From Erwinia sorbitola (GTDB lineage Bacteria > Pseudomonadota > Gammaproteobacteria > Enterobacterales > Enterobacteriaceae): 64,000 bases of DNA. Within the stretch, counting starts at the first letter, position 1. Each line of letters opens with the position of its first letter. The notes below the pieces were generated by a model. The model was not told the DNA's origin and did no database searches. It saw only the letters and a list, made by a program, of their open reading frames with translations. Of this stretch, positions 1-7,966 are shown one piece after another. The position numbers and the translations under genes are program-made. The stretch spans positions 371,001 through 435,000 of the forward strand of contig NZ_CP046509.1 of NCBI RefSeq assembly GCF_009738185.1. Direction: 5' to 3'.

Positions 1-2
1 TG

Positions 3-797
3 AAGTGGGCAGGTGGTAAGTACCCGTTGCTCGATGATATCCGACGTCATCTCCCGGAAGGGGATTGTTTAATCGAACCGTTCGTCGGAGCGGGTTCGGT
101 ATTTCTTAACACGCAATATTCGCGTTACATTCTCGCAGATATTAACAACGATCTGATTAATCTCTATAACATCGTCAAAGATCGTACCGATGAATTCGTC
201 GCTGACGCTCGTCTGTTGTTTATTCCTGAAACGAATGATTCGGCGGTTTACTACGCGTATCGCACCGAGTTCAATTTGTGCCGCGATGATTATCGCCGGG
301 CCGTGCTGTTTCTGTATCTTAACCGCCACTGTTACAATGGCCTGTGCCGTTACAACCTGAGCGGTGAGTTCAATGTGCCGTTTGGTCGCTATCGCAAGCC
401 CTATTTCCCGCAGGATGAGATCTACTGGTTCGCCGAACGGGCGCAGCATGCGACCTTTGTCTGTGAATCTTACGATGTTACGCTGGGTAAAGTTCAGCAG
501 GGAGCGGTGGTCTATTGCGATCCACCCTATGCGCCGCTCTCCACAACCGCTAACTTTACCGCGTACCATACCAACAGCTTTAGTATGCGTGAGCAGCAGC
601 ATCTGGCCGAACTGGCTACCATGCTGGCGCATGAGAATAGCGTTACCGTTCTGATCTCCAATCATGATACGCCGCTGACGCGGCAGTGGTATCAGGACGC
701 CATATTGCATGAAATCAAAGTGCGTCGGTCGATCAGCCGCAGTGGCAACACGCGCAGTAAGGTCAATGAATTGCTGGCACTGTATACTGGCCGGTGA
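3..797 (+). CDS. dam: DNA adenine methyltransferase Dam (5' end cut by window)
   Basis: Methylates the adenine N6 in GATC, which marks the parental strand for mismatch repair and times replication initiation. The reading frame is open from base 3 and begins with KWAGGKYPLL, the AdoMet-binding start of Dam; about eight residues of the N terminus lie outside the window. The catalytic DPPY motif is encoded at 519-530, preceded by VVYC, and FVGAGSVFLNT forms the FxGxG loop. The TGA stop is at 795-797. rpe follows after 39 bp, in the E. coli order dam-rpe-gph-trpS, so co-transcription is likely. One substitution, NRHCYNG for the E. coli NRYGYNG, is minor. Identification is firm. Confidence 0.97.
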   Translation, partial: KWAGGKYPLLDDIRRHLPEGDCLIEPFVGAGSVFLNTQYSRYILADINNDLINLYNIVKDRTDEFVADARLLFIPETNDSAVYYAYRTEFNLCRDDYRRAVLFLYLNRHCYNGLCRYNLSGEFNVPFGRYRKPYFPQDEIYWFAERAQHATFVCESYDVTLGKVQQGAVVYCDPPYAPLSTTANFTAYHTNSFSMREQQHLAELATMLAHENSVTVLISNHDTPLTRQWYQDAILHEIKVRRSISRSGNTRSKVNELLALYTGR

Positions 798-836
798 TGA
801 CAGCCTGAACATCAGGCACAACCCAGGGAGAAACGG

Positions 837-1523
837 ATGAAACAGTTTTTAATTGCCCCATCAATTCTTTCCGCAGATTTTGCCCGCCTGGGCGAAGACA
901 CCGCAAAAGCACTGGCTGCTGGCGGTGATGTGGTGCACTTCGATGTGATGGATAATCATTACGTTCCCAATCTTACGATGGGCCCGATGGTGCTAAAAGC
1001 CCTGCGCGATTATGGCATTACTGCCCCGATTGATGTCCATCTGATGGTTAAGCCGGTCGATCGCCTGATACCTGATTTTGCTAAAGCCGGGGCGAGTTAT
1101 ATCACGTTCCACCCGGAAGCCTCTGAGCATGTCGATCGTACGCTGCAACTGATTAAAGAGCATGGCTGTAAAGCGGGCCTGGTACTGAATCCGGCAACGT
1201 CGCTGAGTGTGCTTGAGTATGTGATGGATAAGCTGGATGTGATTCTGCTGATGTCCGTAAACCCAGGTTTTGGCGGGCAGTCATTTATCCCCGGAACCCT
1301 GAATAAGCTGCGTCAGGTACGTAAGCTTATCGATCAGAGCGGCTATGACATTCGTCTGGAAGTGGACGGCGGCGTGAAAGCGGATAACATTGGCGAAATT
1401 GCCGCCGCTGGTGCTGATATGTTCGTGGCCGGTTCAGCTATTTTCGGCCATCCGGACTATAAAAAAGTCATTGATGATATGCGCACTGAACTGGAGAAAT
1501 CTCGTCATGGGTCATTTCACTAA
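837..1523 (+). CDS. rpe: ribulose-phosphate 3-epimerase
   Basis: Interconverts ribulose 5-phosphate and xylulose 5-phosphate in the pentose phosphate pathway, in the cytosol. The product has 228 residues (E. coli 225) and forms a TIM barrel. The metal ligands of the family are visible as His34, Asp36, His68 and Asp178 (VDGG), and the phosphate-binding segment is SVNPGFGGQSF near 141-151. The start ATG has an AGGGAGA ribosome-binding site just upstream. The 3' end overlaps gph by 17 bp, which implies translational coupling. Confidence 0.98.
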   Translation: MKQFLIAPSILSADFARLGEDTAKALAAGGDVVHFDVMDNHYVPNLTMGPMVLKALRDYGITAPIDVHLMVKPVDRLIPDFAKAGASYITFHPEASEHVDRTLQLIKEHGCKAGLVLNPATSLSVLEYVMDKLDVILLMSVNPGFGGQSFIPGTLNKLRQVRKLIDQSGYDIRLEVDGGVKADNIGEIAAAGADMFVAGSAIFGHPDYKKVIDDMRTELEKSRHGSFH

Positions 1524-2184
1524 CGTCCGGGCGCTGGCTTTTGACCTTGATGGCACGCTGACTGACAGTGCTCCGGGGCTGGCAAATGCCGTTGATGGCG
1601 CGTTAACCGAACTGAACTTGCCTGCTGCTGGTCTGGAGCGTGTTTCTACCTGGATTGGCAACGGCGCGGATATCCTTATTGAGCGGGCACTGACCTGGGC
1701 GCTGGGCCACGCACCGCAGAGTGATTTGCAGCGGGATGCACGGGTTCTGATGGATAAGCATTATGCACAGAGTGCCGACGGCGGCAGCCTGCTGTATCCT
1801 GGTGTCAAAGAAACGCTCGCTGCGCTGGCTGCTCACAACCTGCCGATGGCGCTGGTGACGAATAAACCCACGCCGTTTGTCGGCCCGCTACTGCAATCTT
1901 TGGGTATCGCTGAGTACTTTTCACTGGTTATCGGCGGCGATGATGTGGTGGCTAAAAAACCGCATCCCGCACCGCTGTTCCTGGTACTGGGCAAGTTTGG
2001 CCTGCTGCCGGGTGAACTGGTCTTTGTGGGCGATTCACGCAATGATATTCAGGCAGCGCAGGCAGCAGGGTGCCCCTGCATCGCTCTGACCTACGGTTAT
2101 AACTACGGCGAGCCGATTGCCAATAGTCATCCCGACGTCACGCTCGATCACTTTAACGATTTGTTGCCCGCACTCGGGCTGTAA
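1507..2184 (+). CDS. gph: phosphoglycolate phosphatase, HAD family
   Basis: Hydrolyses 2-phosphoglycolate, formed for example during repair of oxidised DNA ends. The HAD motifs are in order: DLDGT with nucleophile Asp13 and acid Asp15, VTNKPTP (motif II), KKPHP (motif III) and GDSRNDIQAA (motif IV). I start at ATG 1507, inside the end of rpe, because it has GGAG at 1493-1496 and gives MGHFTNVRALAFDLDG, which aligns with the E. coli N terminus. An upstream in-frame start at 1390 would only translate rpe in the wrong frame. At 225 residues it is shorter than E. coli Gph (252), lacking a cap insertion and the C-terminal tail. Confidence 0.95.
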   Translation: MGHFTNVRALAFDLDGTLTDSAPGLANAVDGALTELNLPAAGLERVSTWIGNGADILIERALTWALGHAPQSDLQRDARVLMDKHYAQSADGGSLLYPGVKETLAALAAHNLPMALVTNKPTPFVGPLLQSLGIAEYFSLVIGGDDVVAKKPHPAPLFLVLGKFGLLPGELVFVGDSRNDIQAAQAAGCPCIALTYGYNYGEPIANSHPDVTLDHFNDLLPALGL

Positions 2185-2202
2185 TTTATTCAGGACGGAA
2201 AC

Positions 2203-3207
2203 ATGAGCAAACCCATCGTATTTAGCGGCGCACAGCCTTCAGGTGAACTGACCATCGGTAACTATATGGGTGCGCTGCGTCAGTGGGTACAGATGCAGGA
2301 TGATTATCACTGCATCTACTGCATCGTTGACCTGCACGCCATCACGGTTCGTCAGGATCCGGTTGCCCTGCGCAAGGCCACGCTTGATACGCTGGCGCTC
2401 TACCTTGCCTGCGGTATCGATCCGCAGAAAAGCACCATTTTCGTTCAGTCGCACGTGCCGGAGCATACGCAACTGAGCTGGATCCTTAACTGCTACACCT
2501 ACTTTGGTGAACTGAGCCGTATGACTCAGTTCAAAGACAAATCGGCGCGTTACGAAGAGAACATTAACGCCGGTCTGTTTGACTATCCGGTGCTGATGGC
2601 GGCAGATATTTTGCTGTATCAGACTAACCAGGTGCCAGTGGGCGAAGATCAGAAACAGCATCTTGAACTGAGCCGCGATGTGGCTGCGCGCTTCAACGCG
2701 CTGTATGGCGATATCTTTACCGTTCCAGAGCCGATCATTCCTAAATCCGGTGCGCGCGTGATGTCGCTGCTGGAGCCAACCAAGAAGATGTCCAAATCGG
2801 ATGATAACCGTAATAACGTTATCGGCCTGCTGGAAGATCCGAAATCGGTGGTGAAGAAGATTAAGCGCGCAATGACCGACGGCGATGAGCCACCGGTGGT
2901 GCGTTACGATGTCAAAGAGAAGCCAGGTGTGTCGAATCTGCTGGATATCTTGTCCGGTGTTACTGGCAAGTCAGTAGTTGAGCTGGAAGCCGAGTTTGCC
3001 GGCCAGATGTATGGTCACCTCAAAGGAGCCGTCGCGGATGCTGTATCAGCGATGCTGGGCGAGCTGCAAGAGCGTTATCACCGCTATCGTGGTGATGAAG
3101 CTTTCCTTGAGCAGGTAATGCGTGACGGCGCGGCTAAAGCCCGTGCGCAGGCGCAGGAGACGCTGAAAAAGGTCTATAACGCTATCGGCTTCGTCGCCCA
3201 GCCGTAA
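2203..3207 (+). CDS. trpS: tryptophanyl-tRNA synthetase
   Basis: Charges tRNA-Trp with tryptophan. It is a class Ic synthetase of 334 residues, the same length as in E. coli. The HIGH-type signature appears as TIGN near residue 17 (PSGELTIGNYMG) and the second motif is KMSKSDDN near 194. GACGGA upstream of the ATG serves as ribosome-binding site. It follows gph by 18 bp and is probably the last gene of the dam-rpe-gph-trpS unit. nirBDC and cysG, which sit near here in E. coli, are absent. Confidence 0.98.
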   Translation: MSKPIVFSGAQPSGELTIGNYMGALRQWVQMQDDYHCIYCIVDLHAITVRQDPVALRKATLDTLALYLACGIDPQKSTIFVQSHVPEHTQLSWILNCYTYFGELSRMTQFKDKSARYEENINAGLFDYPVLMAADILLYQTNQVPVGEDQKQHLELSRDVAARFNALYGDIFTVPEPIIPKSGARVMSLLEPTKKMSKSDDNRNNVIGLLEDPKSVVKKIKRAMTDGDEPPVVRYDVKEKPGVSNLLDILSGVTGKSVVELEAEFAGQMYGHLKGAVADAVSAMLGELQERYHRYRGDEAFLEQVMRDGAAKARAQAQETLKKVYNAIGFVAQP

Positions 3208-3215
3208 TAGCCTGT

Positions 3216-3246
3216 CCGGTGGCAGCCCGATCGGGGTTGCCACCGG
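3216..3246. repeat. inverted repeat between trpS and the next convergent gene
   Basis: Nine-base arms CCGGTGGCA (3216-3224) and TGCCACCGG (3238-3246) flank a smaller CCCGATCGGG palindrome, giving one long stem. It lies between the ends of two convergent genes, so it may act as a bidirectional transcription stop. Neither side has a clear T tract, so intrinsic termination would be weak. Confidence 0.5.
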
Positions 3247-3267
3247 TTAGTGCTGAAGATGCCCTGG

Positions 3268-3705
3268 CTAACGCAGCTCTTTCTTCAGCTCCAGAATTGC
3301 CCCGTCATACCAGTAGAGCGTCAGCGTATCGTTGACCGGTTTTGTCACTACTGCGCCCGGCCCCCACGGCTCATCGCCGCAGATCACATTAAATCCTCCC
3401 GCAACCTGATAACCATTTTCCGGGTCGTTTTCATCGGCTGATGTCAGCTGCGGTTTTTTCAGACAGTTATCCGTGGCCGGATCGACAGGCCGCTGTGGAG
3501 TGCCTTTAGTCCACAAGATTTTATCGGGTGAAAATGTCACTTCAGCGCCAATATACTGCGGGTCATTCTCCACTACGGCCTGAATCCCGCTGCTATCAAC
3601 ATGCACGGCATCCACCTGCCAGGTGCCTTCCAGCGTGGCATAATCTGGCGCTGCTGCCATCAACGGCTGGCTTACCAGTAGACTGGCAATCATCAGGTAC
3701 TTCAT
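3268..3705 (-). CDS. small exported protein of unknown function
   Basis: I do not recognise this 145-residue protein. The N terminus MKYLMIASLLVSQPLMAAAP looks like a Sec signal peptide with cleavage after AAA, so the mature protein is probably periplasmic at about 126 residues. The mature part begins LEGTWQVD, has two Cys (in DNCLKK and VICGDE) that could form a disulfide, and contains several alternating strand-like segments, which suggests a small beta-rich or lipocalin-like fold. I chose ATG 3705 because GAGGAG lies 6 bases upstream; an ATG two codons earlier is too close to that site. It stands alone, convergent with trpS and divergent from codA. Confidence 0.75.
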   Translation of the reverse strand: MKYLMIASLLVSQPLMAAAPDYATLEGTWQVDAVHVDSSGIQAVVENDPQYIGAEVTFSPDKILWTKGTPQRPVDPATDNCLKKPQLTSADENDPENGYQVAGGFNVICGDEPWGPGAVVTKPVNDTLTLYWYDGAILELKKELR

Positions 3706-3856
3706 GGTCATCTCCTCGCAGTCAGTCACAGCGCTGAGTATAGATGGGAAATTCGCACTCAGACTGCTGATTTCTCATTGGATAGTGCAGAGATCTCCTG
3801 TAGCCGCAATAATCCGTGATAGGGTGACTTGTCTCTAATTAATGGCGGAGGGTTTT

Positions 3857-5134
3857 ATGCGTCCAGAACTACAGTGGATCAATCACGTTCGTCTGCCTGC
3901 CCGCGAAGGGCTGTGGCAGATTGAGATCCGACAGGGAAAAATTGTGCGCATTGCGCCGCAGCCAGCAGGTGGCAGCAGTGGTGAAGCGCTGGATGCTGAA
4001 GGCGGACTGGCCTTCCCTCCGTTTATTGAACCCCACATCCACCTGGATACAACGCAGACAGCCGGAGAGCCTGCATGGAATCAGTCTGGTACGCTGTTTG
4101 AGGGCATTGAGCGCTGGGCCGAACGCAAGGCGATGCTGTCACATGAAGATGTGAAGCAGCGGGCGCGTCAGACGCTGAAGTGGCAAATCGCCAACGGTAT
4201 TCAGCATGTGCGTACTCATATTGATGTGTCGGATCCCACGCTGACCGCGTTGAAAGCGATGCTGGAAGTGAAGCAGGAGATGGCGCCGTGGGTCGATATT
4301 CAGCTGGTCGCCTTCCCCCAGGAGGGGATCCTCTCTTACCCTGATGGTGAAGCGCTGCTGGAGCAGGCGTTACAGCTGGGAGCCGATGTGGTGGGGGCGA
4401 TACCGCACTTCGAATTTACCCGTGAATACGGCGTTGAGTCACTTCACCGTACTTTCGCTCTGGCGCAAAAGTATCAGCGTATGGTGGACGTGCACTGCGA
4501 TGAGATTGACGATGAGCAGTCGCGCTTTGTTGAAACCGTTGCTGCGCTGGCGCACCGTGAACAGATGGGCGCGCGCGTAACAGCCAGCCACACTACCGCG
4601 ATGCACTCTTACAACGGCGCTTACACTTCCCGCCTGTTCCGCCTGCTTAAGCTGTCCGGGATTAATTTTGTGGCTAACCCGTTAGTTAATATTCATTTGC
4701 AGGGCCGTTTCGACACCTATCCCAAGCGCCGGGGTATTACTCGGGTGAAAGAGATGCTGGAGGCAGAGATCAACGTCTGCTTTGGTCACGATGATGTGTT
4801 CGATCCCTGGTATCCGCTGGGTACGGCAAGTATGTTGCAGGTGCTGCATATGGGGATGCACGTGTGCCAGCTGATGGGCTACGAGCAGCTGGATAGTGGA
4901 ATTAAGCTGATTACTACCCATAGCGCCAGAACGCTACAGCTGACGGATTACGGCCTTGAAAGCGGCAACAGCGCTAACCTGGTGATCCTTCCTGCGGAGA
5001 GTAGTTTCGATGCGCTGCGTCGTCAGGTGCCGGTACGCTACTCTGTCCGTCATGGCCGCGTGATCGCAGAGACGGTGCCAGCGACCAGCGTTATTCATCT
5101 GGATAAGAGTGAGCCGGTCGATTTCAGGCGCTGA
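3857..5134 (+). CDS. codA: cytosine deaminase
   Basis: Deaminates cytosine to uracil and ammonia for pyrimidine salvage. It is a member of the amidohydrolase superfamily and reads nearly like E. coli CodA throughout. Metal ligands are His60 and His62 (EPHIHLD), the His in VDVHCDE, and Asp in CFGHDDVFDPW; the Glu of HCDE is the proton shuttle. I start at ATG 3857, which has GGAGGG four bases upstream; the ATG at 3842 has no such site. This gives 425 residues (E. coli 427). The permease gene codB, the usual operon partner in E. coli, is not adjacent; tsgA is convergent downstream. Confidence 0.95.
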   Translation: MRPELQWINHVRLPAREGLWQIEIRQGKIVRIAPQPAGGSSGEALDAEGGLAFPPFIEPHIHLDTTQTAGEPAWNQSGTLFEGIERWAERKAMLSHEDVKQRARQTLKWQIANGIQHVRTHIDVSDPTLTALKAMLEVKQEMAPWVDIQLVAFPQEGILSYPDGEALLEQALQLGADVVGAIPHFEFTREYGVESLHRTFALAQKYQRMVDVHCDEIDDEQSRFVETVAALAHREQMGARVTASHTTAMHSYNGAYTSRLFRLLKLSGINFVANPLVNIHLQGRFDTYPKRRGITRVKEMLEAEINVCFGHDDVFDPWYPLGTASMLQVLHMGMHVCQLMGYEQLDSGIKLITTHSARTLQLTDYGLESGNSANLVILPAESSFDALRRQVPVRYSVRHGRVIAETVPATSVIHLDKSEPVDFRR

Positions 5135-5167
5135 AAGGGCTTTTCTACAGCAGCGGGTCAGCCGCAT

Positions 5168-5195
5168 AAAAAAGGCCGGTTAACCGGCCTTTTTT
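5168..5195. terminator. bidirectional intrinsic terminator between codA and tsgA
   Basis: A perfect palindrome centred on GGCCGGTTAACCGGCC is flanked by A-run on the left and T-run on the right. It therefore reads as hairpin plus T tract on both strands and would end codA and tsgA transcripts. Confidence 0.9.
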
Positions 5196-5206
5196 GCATC
5201 TGACGT

Positions 5207-6391
5207 TTAGTGTGAACCCATATGACCGTGCAGCTTGTGCTTGCTGACGAAGCCGAGCAGCAGACACATTACAAACACCACGGCGTACAGACCATTAGCC
5301 GTAGCCAGCGCCGCATGTGCGCCGCCTTTCTCAACGATTGGGCCAGTAACGACAAAGGTCAGCATGGTGCCGACGGTGCCGCAGGTAAGGATAAAGTTTA
5401 CCAGCTTCGGTGAGGCCACCTTTGTCTGTAATGAACCCAGCGTGATAATGGTGGTGTAGATAGCGCTGGAGAAGAAGCCCAGGCTCATCATGATCCACTT
5501 CAGCATCGAGGCGTCATTTTCAGTGATAAACCAGTACATCAGTGCGGTTGCTGCCAGTGCCAGCACGGTAAGAATGCGCTGCGGATCGAAGAAACGCAGA
5601 ATGGCACTGAAGGCCCACATACCGACCATATAGGCCGTCCAGAAGTTACCGACCAGGCTACCGGCCTGGCCGATATCCATCTTCATATTGCTGGTGGCAT
5701 ACATCGGCACCCAGCCAATAAAACCAAGCTGGCCGAGAATGTAGCAGAGAGCAGCGACAGACAGCAGGGCAACGCCCACGCCCCACTTCTCTTTCACTAC
5801 CGGCTCGCCCTGGTTGGCTTTCTTACCCAGCACCGGGAATTCAAAGCACAGTGCCAGAATAAAGATCGCTACATAGATCACACCGATGCAGGCATACACC
5901 CAGTACCACGGCAGAGAACGCGCGAGAATGGCGGCAGCAATAATCGGGAAGATAGTCCCGGCCATGCTGAAGAACGAGTCCGTAAACAGCAGACGTGAGC
6001 CGCGCTGACGCCCTTCGTACAGATGGGTGATGAGGAAAGTACCGATGGACATAGTAATACCGCTGACCACCCCGAGAACAAACATACACAGGGAGAAGAC
6101 GGTAAGACTATGGCTGTTCATCAGGCCCAGCACTGCCAGCACCATCAGCACAAAGCCAAAGATAAGCTGGCGCTTCAGGGGGACAATTTCCATCAGCCAG
6201 GCGTTAAGAAACACGGCCAGCAAGATCCCGGCATTCAGGAAGGTAAAGGTATTGCTCATCTGTGCAACGGGCAGTTGGAAATAAGCAGCAATATTCTCCA
6301 GTACCATACCGGTAACGATAACCACTGCACCGGTCAGCGCATAAGAGAAGAAGCTGATCCAGGTAAGCCCGATTCGATCGCGATTTGTCAT
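5207..6391 (-). CDS. tsgA: major facilitator superfamily transporter TsgA
   Basis: Inner-membrane MFS protein of 394 residues (E. coli 393) with about 12 hydrophobic segments. It begins MTNRDRIGLTWISFFSYALTG, matching TsgA closely. The MFS loop between helices 2 and 3 is present as EIVPLKRQ, and EGRQRGSRLLFTDSFFS forms the other conserved part. The substrate is not established; in Salmonella the gene was linked to tellurite and selenite response. It is convergent with codA and divergent from ppiA, sharing a 276-bp intergenic region with a CRP-like site. Confidence 0.93.
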   Translation of the reverse strand: MTNRDRIGLTWISFFSYALTGAVVIVTGMVLENIAAYFQLPVAQMSNTFTFLNAGILLAVFLNAWLMEIVPLKRQLIFGFVLMVLAVLGLMNSHSLTVFSLCMFVLGVVSGITMSIGTFLITHLYEGRQRGSRLLFTDSFFSMAGTIFPIIAAAILARSLPWYWVYACIGVIYVAIFILALCFEFPVLGKKANQGEPVVKEKWGVGVALLSVAALCYILGQLGFIGWVPMYATSNMKMDIGQAGSLVGNFWTAYMVGMWAFSAILRFFDPQRILTVLALAATALMYWFITENDASMLKWIMMSLGFFSSAIYTTIITLGSLQTKVASPKLVNFILTCGTVGTMLTFVVTGPIVEKGGAHAALATANGLYAVVFVMCLLLGFVSKHKLHGHMGSH

Positions 6392-6517
6392 AGTGGAAAC
6401 CTGTTTGAGAGAGAAGCTCGTCGGGCGGAATGCCCAGGGTTAGCGGGGGAAGTTTAACGATATTCGTGATCTGCATAAATCTTTACTGAAATGAATATTT
6501 TCATATTTCATTCATAA

Positions 6518-6533
6518 CGTGATCACTATCACT
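6518..6533. promoter_or_regulatory. CRP-like binding site between tsgA and ppiA
   Basis: CGTGATCACTATCACT matches the CRP consensus TGTGA-N6-TCACA except at the two outermost positions. It lies 135 bp before the ppiA start. E. coli ppiA is known to be cAMP-CRP responsive, which supports the call; it could also serve tsgA. Confidence 0.55.
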
Positions 6534-6667
6534 ATTTTTGCTCTCCCTCCGCCGCTGCTTTCAGATGGCCGGCGAGTAAATAAAGGTAAAAGGCTGGCGC
6601 GTTGGTAAGTGCCTCTTTACAATCAGCGTTGTTTTTATGGTTTGTTGCACTCAGTAAGGAATCTTTC

Positions 6668-7240
6668 ATGTTGAAACGTACGTTGACCGCGGTGGCGACT
6701 GTTCTCGCACTGTCTTCGATCTCTGCCTCCGCCATTGCTGCGAAGGGGGATACGCATGTGCTGCTGACCACCTCAGTGGGCAGTATTGAATTGGAATTAA
6801 ACAACCAGAAAGCACCGGTGTCGGTGAAAAATTTTACGGATTACGTTAACAGTGGTTTTTATAACAACACTATTTTTCACCGCGTAATCCCGGGCTTTAT
6901 GTTGCAGGGCGGTGGCTTCACTACCGATATGCAGCAGAAGCAGCCTAAGCCGCCGATCAAAAATGAGGCTGATAACGGCCTGCTGAATAAACGCGGTACC
7001 ATCTCCATGGCACGTACCGCAGATAAGGACAGTGCTACCAGCCAGTTCTTTATCAACGTTGCCGATAATGCCTTCCTCGATCACGGTCAGCGTGATTTCG
7101 GCTATGCCGTCTTCGGTAAAGTGGTAAAAGGGATGGATGTTGCCGATAAGATCGCCCAGGTACAGACCAAAACCTTTGGCCCTTACCAGAATGTTCCGGT
7201 AACACCGGTGGTGATTCTGTCTGCTAAAGTGCTGCCATAA
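6668..7240 (+). CDS. ppiA: periplasmic peptidyl-prolyl isomerase A (cyclophilin)
   Basis: Catalyses cis-trans isomerisation of proline peptide bonds in the periplasm. The first 24 residues, ending SISASAIAA, are a signal peptide, followed by a compact bacterial cyclophilin domain with FHRVIPGFMLQGG and SQFFIN, which line the active site. I start at ATG 6668, which has AAGGA seven bases upstream and gives 190 residues, the E. coli length; the in-frame ATG at 6602 would place 22 residues before the signal peptide. pabA follows after 61 bp; yhfG-fic, found there in E. coli, is missing. Confidence 0.96.
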   Translation: MLKRTLTAVATVLALSSISASAIAAKGDTHVLLTTSVGSIELELNNQKAPVSVKNFTDYVNSGFYNNTIFHRVIPGFMLQGGGFTTDMQQKQPKPPIKNEADNGLLNKRGTISMARTADKDSATSQFFINVADNAFLDHGQRDFGYAVFGKVVKGMDVADKIAQVQTKTFGPYQNVPVTPVVILSAKVLP

Positions 7241-7301
7241 TCTACCTGCGGGTAATTCTGTCGGGGCCGCCTGCCGGTGGCCCTGTTGTAACGGGCCCTC
7301 C

Positions 7302-7880
7302 ATGCTACTTCTCATCGATAATTACGACTCCTTCACCTGGAATCTCTACCAGTATTTTTCCGAACTGGGAGCAGAGGTTTGTGTACGCCGCAATGATGAC
7401 ATCACGCTGGCGGAGATAGCCGCACTGGCACCTCAGCATCTGGTGATTTCACCCGGCCCCTGTACCCCAAATGAAGCCGGAATCTCTCTTGATGCCATCC
7501 GCTATTTCTCCGGTAAACTGCCGATTCTGGGTGTCTGTCTTGGCCATCAGGCGATAGCACAGGCCTTAGGTGCGCGTGTGATCCGCGCTCGTAAGGTGAT
7601 GCATGGGAAAATCTCGGAGATTGAACATGCTGGCGTTGGGGTATTTGCCGGGCTGAATCATCCGCTGTCGGTGACCCGCTATCATTCGCTGATTGTTGAA
7701 AATGGCACCCTGCCGGCGGAATGCGAAGTGACAGCCTGGACAGTAGGTGATGATGGTCAGCCCGATGAAATAATGGGTTTTCGCCATCGAACGCTGCCGC
7801 TGGAAGGGGTGCAGTTCCACCCGGAAAGTATTCTCAGCGAACAGGGGCATCAGCTGCTGGCTAATTTTCTCAGGCGTTGA
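7302..7880 (+). CDS. pabA: aminodeoxychorismate synthase, glutamine amidotransferase subunit
   Basis: Supplies ammonia from glutamine to PabB, which makes aminodeoxychorismate for p-aminobenzoate and folate. It is a class I glutamine amidotransferase with nucleophile Cys79 in GVCLGHQ and the His173/Glu175 pair in VQFHPES. The N terminus LLLIDNYDSFTWNL is typical of PabA and TrpG; the position before argD identifies PabA. It has 192 residues (E. coli 187). argD follows after 86 bp. Confidence 0.96.
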   Translation: MLLLIDNYDSFTWNLYQYFSELGAEVCVRRNDDITLAEIAALAPQHLVISPGPCTPNEAGISLDAIRYFSGKLPILGVCLGHQAIAQALGARVIRARKVMHGKISEIEHAGVGVFAGLNHPLSVTRYHSLIVENGTLPAECEVTAWTVGDDGQPDEIMGFRHRTLPLEGVQFHPESILSEQGHQLLANFLRR

Positions 7881-7966
7881 TTATCATTTGCCTTTGTGTG
7901 ATTTTTTATGCATATTTTATGACTATATTTTCACATCAATGAAAAGATTAAATGGCGAGGTAGTGA

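Noticed and set aside
69..821. 250-codon open frame opposite dam
   Set aside because: Antisense shadow of dam, whose DPPY and AdoMet motifs are conserved on the plus strand.
7881..7966. ArgR operator before argD
   Set aside because: The region is A+T rich, but I could not find a pair of sequences near TGAATAATTATTCA, so I do not report a site.
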